Positions 58,351 to 64,000 of a DNA stretch of 64,000 nucleotides are shown here, piece by piece; positions within the stretch are counted from its first letter, which is position 1, and each line of letters begins with the position of its first letter. The notes beneath the pieces were generated by a model. The model worked only from the letters and a program-made list of their open reading frames with translations. It was not told the DNA's origin and ran no database searches. Origin of the DNA: Arenicola marina (Eukaryota; Annelida; Polychaeta; Arenicolidae); assembly GCA_964019135.1 (NCBI GenBank), contig OZ025263.1:22629639-22693638 (forward strand), given 5' to 3'. Position numbers and translations under genes: made by a program.

Positions 58351-60080
58351 CATCCGCCGGAAATGAACACAAATTTCCTCTGCCGTAGTCATGATTCCGT
58401 CTCTTCATCACACTAGCTTCCGGCAGCGGTACTAAACGAGATGTATGACAAAACGTTCCTTCAATTTTAAGATATTAAGATGCATTTTCCTGAGAGTAGA
58501 TAATTCGTTTCCGTCAATGAATCTCTGCCCATGCAGATGTTTTACGTAGCGTGACGAATATGTCGCAGCCTTGCGTACGGAATATGAGCAATGTTGGGGA
58601 CTTGAGTCGCGGTCTTTTGGGGAACTGGTGGGAACCAATCAAAACGCTTGACACGTAATCGATGCCAAATATCGACCCACGTGATGTGAATAAAGCCAGG
58701 GACTATGGTAACGGCTTGAGGGATGAATGGAACTGGGTCACTGTCGATGTGAAGGGTGGAGAGACCGGAGGTTACTTCAAGACAGTAAATGAAGCGCAGG
58801 GAACCGAAAAGCTATCTTACATTAAATAATTAAATTAAAATTAATAAGATAAAGTTAAAATAACGTAGTATTATCATGACGGTTAGGAACTAAGTTGGGG
58901 TTTTAGGCTCAGGGAGGGTGTGTTTGTGTGTGTGGGGAGTGGAGGGCACATGTTTCTCATCTCAATTGCGATTTTGAAAATTTTCACCAATCTCTTTCAC
59001 AGTAGAGAGCAGCTAAGGGAATGGGGGGGGGGGGGGAGGGGCGGTCACTTACAATTACGATGACCAGCACATGCGATAACCTTGGACCCATTGCTCATTG
59101 AAATCGCTGCAAAAACGATTCCTGTTGAGGAGATACCGCAGTAGCGGTATCTCCTCAACTGGCTATCAGCTATTTCAGGGAACTTTTCGTGACCTTAAGA
59201 TGCGTAGCGCACCGGCCAAGCAACTATTACAAGATCCCACGTGACTACAAATAGCCGCGTGTACCGCTTGGGCGGTGAAGCCTCGAAGGTCAAGGTTCCG
59301 GACTCCAAGGTCTTCAGCTTCTGTAATAGTTTGCCAGCCCGCAAATTGTCCAGATTGATCAATTTAGCGACGCTTTTTTCTAGACCCACCGAATCTGCAA
59401 CAGGCGTGCTAAAGCTTTCAGCTAAGTGTAGTGAACGGGAGGTTCCAAAACTGGACTGCATGAGTGGTAACAAAGTAGGACAATAATATTCAATAATATC
59501 ATGTTTATACCATGGCCACTTGGGGGATCCAGGGTGATGAACTGAAATATGTATGATTAACTTAACCCGATTCGGTGGCAGGGTCTGTGTTGCCATGACA
59601 ACCAGACCTCAGAAGATGTGCGGCCACGCTGGAAGTAGGCTAGTTTGGCACACGTGACTCCCGCCACTCCAAGGTCAACTGAAGGTGACTATTGTATGCA
59701 CGCCATGCCGGATATCCTTGATGAAACAGGAAGCCGACGAAGCAATCCATCACTTAAATACAGATATCCAGTAGCTTTGCCCTGAGCGAAATCCCTTTTT
59801 TTTTAACAAACGACCGCTCTCTCGAGATACCAAAGAATGCCGACCCCTTTCCGGTCACTCCATTGCTTTCACCGTCACCACCCTGTGTTATTGTGGCTGG
59901 ATACTAAGAATAGAAATAAGCAAAAATCTAGTGACTGGAGAAACCGGACCAAGGCAACGAGACACCACCAAGAGGCAACATAATGGCTTACAGTCTCACG
60001 AGATTTCTGTAAAGTCGATCTAGTTGACGTGTGCTGGGACCGTATTGGTAGTCCCCTCGCAGCTTAGGCGTAAAATGTGA
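58351..60080. other. No gene supported; one strong hairpin
   Basis: Unique sequence with a G run at 59022-59035. A minus-strand open frame of 133 codons (59195-59596) has an ordinary residue mix but no recognised domain. The perfect inverted repeat at 59124-59159 is listed separately. Confidence 0.45.
59124..59159. other. Perfect 16-bp inverted repeat with 4-base loop
   Basis: GTTGAGGAGATACCGC at 59124-59139 and GCGGTATCTCCTCAAC at 59144-59159 are exact reverse complements around AGTA. No T run follows, so it is not a typical terminator, and it sits in no recognised gene. Confidence 0.9.
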
Positions 60081-63000
60081 CAGGTCTATCACATGGCATC
60101 TGACAAAATGACGGTCTTTCACACGGCATCTGACAAAGCGACGGTCTATCACATGGCATCTGACAAAGTGACCGTCTATCACACGGCATCTGACAAAGTC
60201 ACGGTCTATCACATGGCATCTGACAAAGTGACGGTCTATCAAATGACATCTGACAAAATGACGGTCTATTACATGGCATCTGACAAAGTGACGATCTATG
60301 ACAAGGCATCTGACAAAGTCACGGTCTATCACAAGGCATCTGACAAAGTGACGGTCTAACACTAGGCATCTGACAAAGTGACGGTCTAACACTAGGCATC
60401 TGACAAAGTGACGGTCTATCACATGGCATCTGACAAATTGACGGTCTATCACATGGCATCTGACAAAGTGACATTCTATCACATGGCATCTGACAAAGTG
60501 ACGGTCTATCACAAGGCATCTGAAAAAGTGACGGTCTAACACTAGGCATCTGACAAAGTGACGGTCTAACACTGGGCATCTGACAAAGTGACGGTCTATC
60601 ACATGGCATCTGAAAAAGTGACGGTCTATCACATGGCATATGACAAAGTGACGGTCTATCACATGGCATCTGACAAAGTGACGGTCTATCAAATGACATC
60701 TGACAAAATGACGGTCTATTATATGGCATCTGACAAAGTGACGATCTATGACAAGGCATCTGACAAAGTGACGGTCTATCACATGGCATTTGACAAAGTG
60801 ACATTCTATCACATGGCATCTGACAAAGTGACGGTCTATCACAAGGCATCTGACAAAGTGACGGGCTAACACTAGGCATCTGACAAAGTGACGGTCTAAC
60901 ACTAGGCATCTGACAAAGTGACGGTCTATCACATGGCATCTGACAAAGTGACGGTCTATCACATGGCATCTGACAAAGTGACATTCTATCACATGGCATC
61001 TGACAAAGTGACGGCCTATCACAAGGCATCTGACAAAGTGACGGTCAAACACTAGGCATCTGACAAAGTGACGGTCTAACACTAGGCATCTGACAAAGTG
61101 ACGGTCAATCATATGGCATCTGAAAAAGTGACGGTCTATCACATGGCATCTGACAAAGTGACGGTCTATCACAAGGCATCTGACAAAGTGACGGTCTAAC
61201 ACTAGGCATCTGACAAAGTGACGGTCTAACACTAGGCATCTGACAAAGTGACGGTCTATCACATGGCATCTGACAAAGTGACGGTCAAACACTAGGCATC
61301 TGACAAAGTGACGGTCTAACACTAGGCATCTGACAAAGTGACGGTCAATCACATGGCATCTGAAAAAGTGACGGTCTATCACATGGCATCTGACAAAGTG
61401 ACGGTCTATCACAAGGCATCTGACAAAGTGACGGTCTAACACTAGGCATCTGACAAAGTGACGGTCTAACACTAGGCATCTGACAAAGTGACGGTCTAAC
61501 ACTAGGCATCTGACAAAGTGACGGTCTATCACATGGCATCTGACAAAGTGACGGTCTATCACATGGCATCTGACAAAGTGACATTCTATCACATGGCATC
61601 TGACAAAGTGACAGTCGATCACAAGGCATCTGGAAAAGTGACATTCTATCACATGGCATCTGACAAAGTGACGGTCTAACACTAGGCATCTGACAAAGTG
61701 ACGGTCTAACACTAGGCATCTGACAAAGTGACGGTCTATCACATGGCATCTGACAAAGTGACGGTCTATAACACGGCATCTGACAAAGTGACGGTCTAAC
61801 ACTAGGCATCTGACAAAGTGACGGTCTATCACATGGCATCTGACAATATGACATTCTATCACATGGCATCTGACAAAGTGACGGCCTATCACAAGGCATC
61901 TGACAAAGTGACGGTCAAACACTAGGCATCTGACAAAGTGACGGTCTAACACTAGGCATCTGACAAAGTGACGGTCAATCACATGGCATCTGAAAAAGTG
62001 ACGGTCTATCACATGGCATCTGACAAAGTGACGGTCTATCACAAGGCATCTGACAAAGTGACGGTCTAACACTAGGCATCTGACAAAGTGACGGTCTAAC
62101 ACTAGGCATCTGACAAAGTGACGGTCTATCACATGGCATCTGACAAAGTGACGGTCTATCACATGGCATCTGGAAAAGTGACATTCTATCACATGGCATC
62201 TGACAAAGTGACGGTCTAACACTAGGCATCTGTCAAAGTGACGGTCTAACACTAGGCATCTGACAAAGTGACGGTCTATCACATGGCATCTGACAAAGTG
62301 ACGGTCTATCACAAGGCATCTGACAAAGTGACGGTCTAACACTAGGCATCTGACAAAGTGACGGTCTATCACATGGCATCTGACAAAGTGACGGTCTATC
62401 ACATGGCATCTGACAAAGTGACATTCTATCACATGGCATCTGACAAAGTGACGGTCTATCACAAGGCATCTGACAAAGTGACGGTCTAACACTAGGCATC
62501 TGACAAAGTGACGGTCTATCACATGGCATCTGAAAAAGTGACGGTCTATCACATGGCATCTGACAAAGTGACGGTCTATCACATGGCATATGACAAAGTG
62601 ATGGTCTATCACAAGGCATCTGACAAACTTACGGTCTATCACATGGCATCTGACAAAGTGACGGTCTAACACTAGGCATCTGACAAAGTGACGGTCTATC
62701 ACATGGCATCTGACAAAGTGACGGTCTATCACAAGGCATCTGACAAAGTGACGGTCTAACACTAGGCATCTGACAAAGTGACGGTCTATCACATGGCATC
62801 TGACAAAGTGACGGTCTATCACATGGCATCTGACAAAGTGACATTCTATCACATGGCATCTGACAAAGTGACGGTCTATCACAAGGCATCTGACAAAGTG
62901 ACGGTCTATCACATGGCATCTGAAAAAGTGACGGTCTATCACATGGCATCTGACAAAGTGACGGTCTATCACTAGGCATCTGACAAAGTGACGGTCTATC

Positions 63001-63299
63001 ACATGGCATCTGAAAAAGTGACGGTCTATCACATGGCATCTGACAAAGTGACGGTCTATCACATGGCATATGACAAAGTGATGGTCTATCACAAGGCATC
63101 TGACAAACTTACGGTCTATCACATGGCATCTGACAAAGTGACAGTCTAACACTAGACATCTGACAAAGTGACGGTCTATAACTAGGCATCTGGCAAAGTG
63201 ACGGTCTAACAATAGGCATTTGACAAAGTGACGGTCTATCACTGGGCATCTGACAAAGTGACGGCTTGGACTATGAACATGTTTTACGTAAATTTCCAA
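59988..63299 (-). CDS. 1103-codon open frame across the 30-bp array (doubtful gene)
   Basis: A single uninterrupted minus-strand frame starts at a Met 34 bp before the array and runs through all the units (period DRHFVRCHVI, 10 residues). It ends 31 codons past the array in a unique tail (DLSHFTPKLRGDYQYG, then RQLDRLYRNLVRL). Two other frames of the unit are also free of stops, so openness by itself is weak evidence. The common unit variants change the residue (I/L, H/L, V/F, D/E with R/C) rather than being silent, which argues against selection on a protein. There is no signal peptide and no splice site. I include it because of its length and the absence of indels. Confidence 0.15.
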   Translation of the reverse strand: MEIYVKHVHSPSRHFVRCPVIDRHFVKCLLLDRHFARCLVIDRHFVRCLVLDCHFVRCHVIDRKFVRCLVIDHHFVICHVIDRHFVRCHVIDRHFFRCHVIDRHFVRCLVIDRHFVRCHVIDRHFFRCHVIDRHFVRCLVIDRHFVRCHVIECHFVRCHVIDRHFVRCHVIDRHFVRCLVLDRHFVRCLVIDRHFVRCHVIDRHFVRCLVLDRHFVRCHVIDRKFVRCLVIDHHFVICHVIDRHFVRCHVIDRHFFRCHVIDRHFVRCLVLDRHFVRCLVIDRHFVRCHVIECHFVRCHVIDRHFVRCHVIDRHFVRCLVLDRHFVRCLVIDRHFVRCHVIDRHFVRCLVLDRHFDRCLVLDRHFVRCHVIECHFSRCHVIDRHFVRCHVIDRHFVRCLVLDRHFVRCLVLDRHFVRCLVIDRHFVRCHVIDRHFFRCHVIDRHFVRCLVLDRHFVRCLVFDRHFVRCLVIGRHFVRCHVIECHIVRCHVIDRHFVRCLVLDRHFVRCRVIDRHFVRCHVIDRHFVRCLVLDRHFVRCLVLDRHFVRCHVIECHFSRCLVIDCHFVRCHVIECHFVRCHVIDRHFVRCHVIDRHFVRCLVLDRHFVRCLVLDRHFVRCLVLDRHFVRCLVIDRHFVRCHVIDRHFFRCHVIDRHFVRCLVLDRHFVRCLVFDRHFVRCHVIDRHFVRCLVLDRHFVRCLVLDRHFVRCLVIDRHFVRCHVIDRHFFRCHMIDRHFVRCLVLDRHFVRCLVFDRHFVRCLVIGRHFVRCHVIECHFVRCHVIDRHFVRCHVIDRHFVRCLVLDRHFVRCLVLARHFVRCLVIDRHFVRCHVIECHFVKCHVIDRHFVRCLVIDRHFVRCHIIDRHFVRCHLIDRHFVRCHVIDRHFVICHVIDRHFFRCHVIDRHFVRCPVLDRHFVRCLVLDRHFFRCLVIDRHFVRCHVIECHFVRCHVIDRQFVRCHVIDRHFVRCLVLDRHFVRCLVLDRHFVRCLVIDRDFVRCLVIDRHFVRCHVIDRHFVRCHLIDRHFVRCHVIDRDFVRCRVIDGHFVRCHVIDRRFVRCRVKDRHFVRCHVIDLSHFTPKLRGDYQYGPSTRQLDRLYRNLVRL
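60082..63265 (-). repeat. 30-bp tandem repeat, about 106 units without indel
   Basis: The unit is 30 bp: on the plus strand GGCATCTGACAAAGTGACGG then TCTATCACAT. The phase does not shift once over 3.18 kb. Recurrent variants are TATCACAT/TATCACAA/TAACACTA, GACATTCTATC and GAAAAAGTG. Block duplications are visible: a marker pair at about 60240 recurs 450 bp later (15 units), and the pair GGCATATGACAAAGTGATGG with CAAACTTACGG recurs 480 bp apart (62586 and 63066). Confidence 0.95.
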
Positions 63300-64000
63300 T
63301 CAAACAGACAAGTTATGATCTTTCAAGTTTGTTGAATAAACAGTTTCTGTTTTGCGTCTTGAAAACGGTCCCTCCAAATTAATTTAGTTTTTCGAAGCGT
63401 CCAATCAAGCACGTATTCATAATCATGCATTCTTTTGTCGAAAGTTATAGCCATGCCATTCCTATTTGTGATGTATTTATTATACATAACCCGTGCGTGT
63501 TTTCATGCAGTACAATTATTATGTTTCTGAACTTGTATCTGTTAATTGATTTTTCCGTTAAACATTCTTGGTAAAGGCAAGAAAATTCGCATAGCGTTAA
63601 ATCGGATTAATCCTGGTCCTGTCTCCTTGACTGTTGTGCTTGTGGAGACTATGGGCCAGACAGTTTGTTGCATCCTTAAGAAAGTCCAAATTCCATAGAA
63701 TGGAAGCAAAATGTTCATGTTGTCGTGGCTGCCATAGTTTTTGTTGAAACAAATAAGGCTGAGTGACCAACGCGCACATCTTGTTGACGTCACCTCATCG
63801 GTAGCCACGGTGGGCGGTTATCAGGGAACTAAACATCGAAAATAAATAAATACTCCGACCGTCGCTGGTTTCACACAACGCCAAGGTCGGTAACGGAAGC
63901 ACGGGACATTCCTTCCCACTTACCCTTTCACCCATGTCTTTCACACTTTAGCTACCTCAATTCATCCCCCCTGCCCCCCCCCCCCCCCCCTCCCTCAATT
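63266..64000. other. No gene seen; C run at the end
   Basis: AT-rich unique sequence. A minus-strand frame of 88 codons (63542-63808) has no recognisable features. The window ends in a C-rich patch (63968-63993). Confidence 0.45.

Noticed and set aside
59195..59596. 133-codon minus-strand frame
   Set aside because: Ordinary residue mix but no recognised domain, start context or neighbour. Expected by chance at this length in 64 kb of six frames.

Overview
The window reads as intergenic or deep intronic DNA of a multicellular eukaryote, most likely a marine invertebrate. I cannot name the species. The evidence is non-LTR retrotransposon fragments with the reverse transcriptase and Cys/His tail of the L1/Tx1 type, tRNA-derived SINEs with A- and B-box-like promoters and target duplications, a 200-N scaffold gap, long homopolymer runs, and no compact gene structure. 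No single-copy protein gene, rRNA or canonical tRNA gene can be supported. Almost every long open frame lies inside a tandem repeat whose unit happens to lack stop codons.

About half of the window is tandem repeat, and at least ten unrelated families lie side by side. In order they are: C-rich minisatellites (1.3-2.3 kb); a 29-bp array on both sides of the gap (7.5-9.7 kb); a 32-bp array (21.5-22.8 kb); a 27-bp array (22.9-23.5 kb); a polypurine tract (25.2-25.9 kb); a 16.3-kb array of a 21-bp unit with higher-order duplications (27.4-43.7 kb); fifteen exact-length 89-bp units (46.65-47.99 kb); a 30-bp array (50.05-50.26 kb); a pentanucleotide array (50.88-51.13 kb); about 103 units of 47 bp (52.4-57.3 kb); and 106 units of 30 bp with no indel (60.1-63.3 kb). 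The last carries a 1103-codon open frame on the minus strand.

The spacers hold mobile-element remains. There is a SINE family at 2.6, 3.6, 6.5 and 44.1 kb, and a second SINE at 3.4 kb. LINE 3' ends lie at 12.4-13.0 kb (minus) and 17.4-18.1 kb (plus). A 5'-truncated LINE (44.3-46.4 kb) is inserted in a SINE with a 13-bp target duplication. A further interspersed family occurs at 16.2, 49.1 and 57.7-58.4 kb, and its last copy is split by a 372-bp element that duplicated TTAA and has short inverted ends.

The main points for a second look are the 21-bp megasatellite with its nested duplications and CpG-decay-like variants; the indel-free 30-bp array with its long open frame; the TTAA element with a reconstructable empty site; and the two sides of the gap, which are a suffix-prefix match and therefore probably a false duplication made by assembly.
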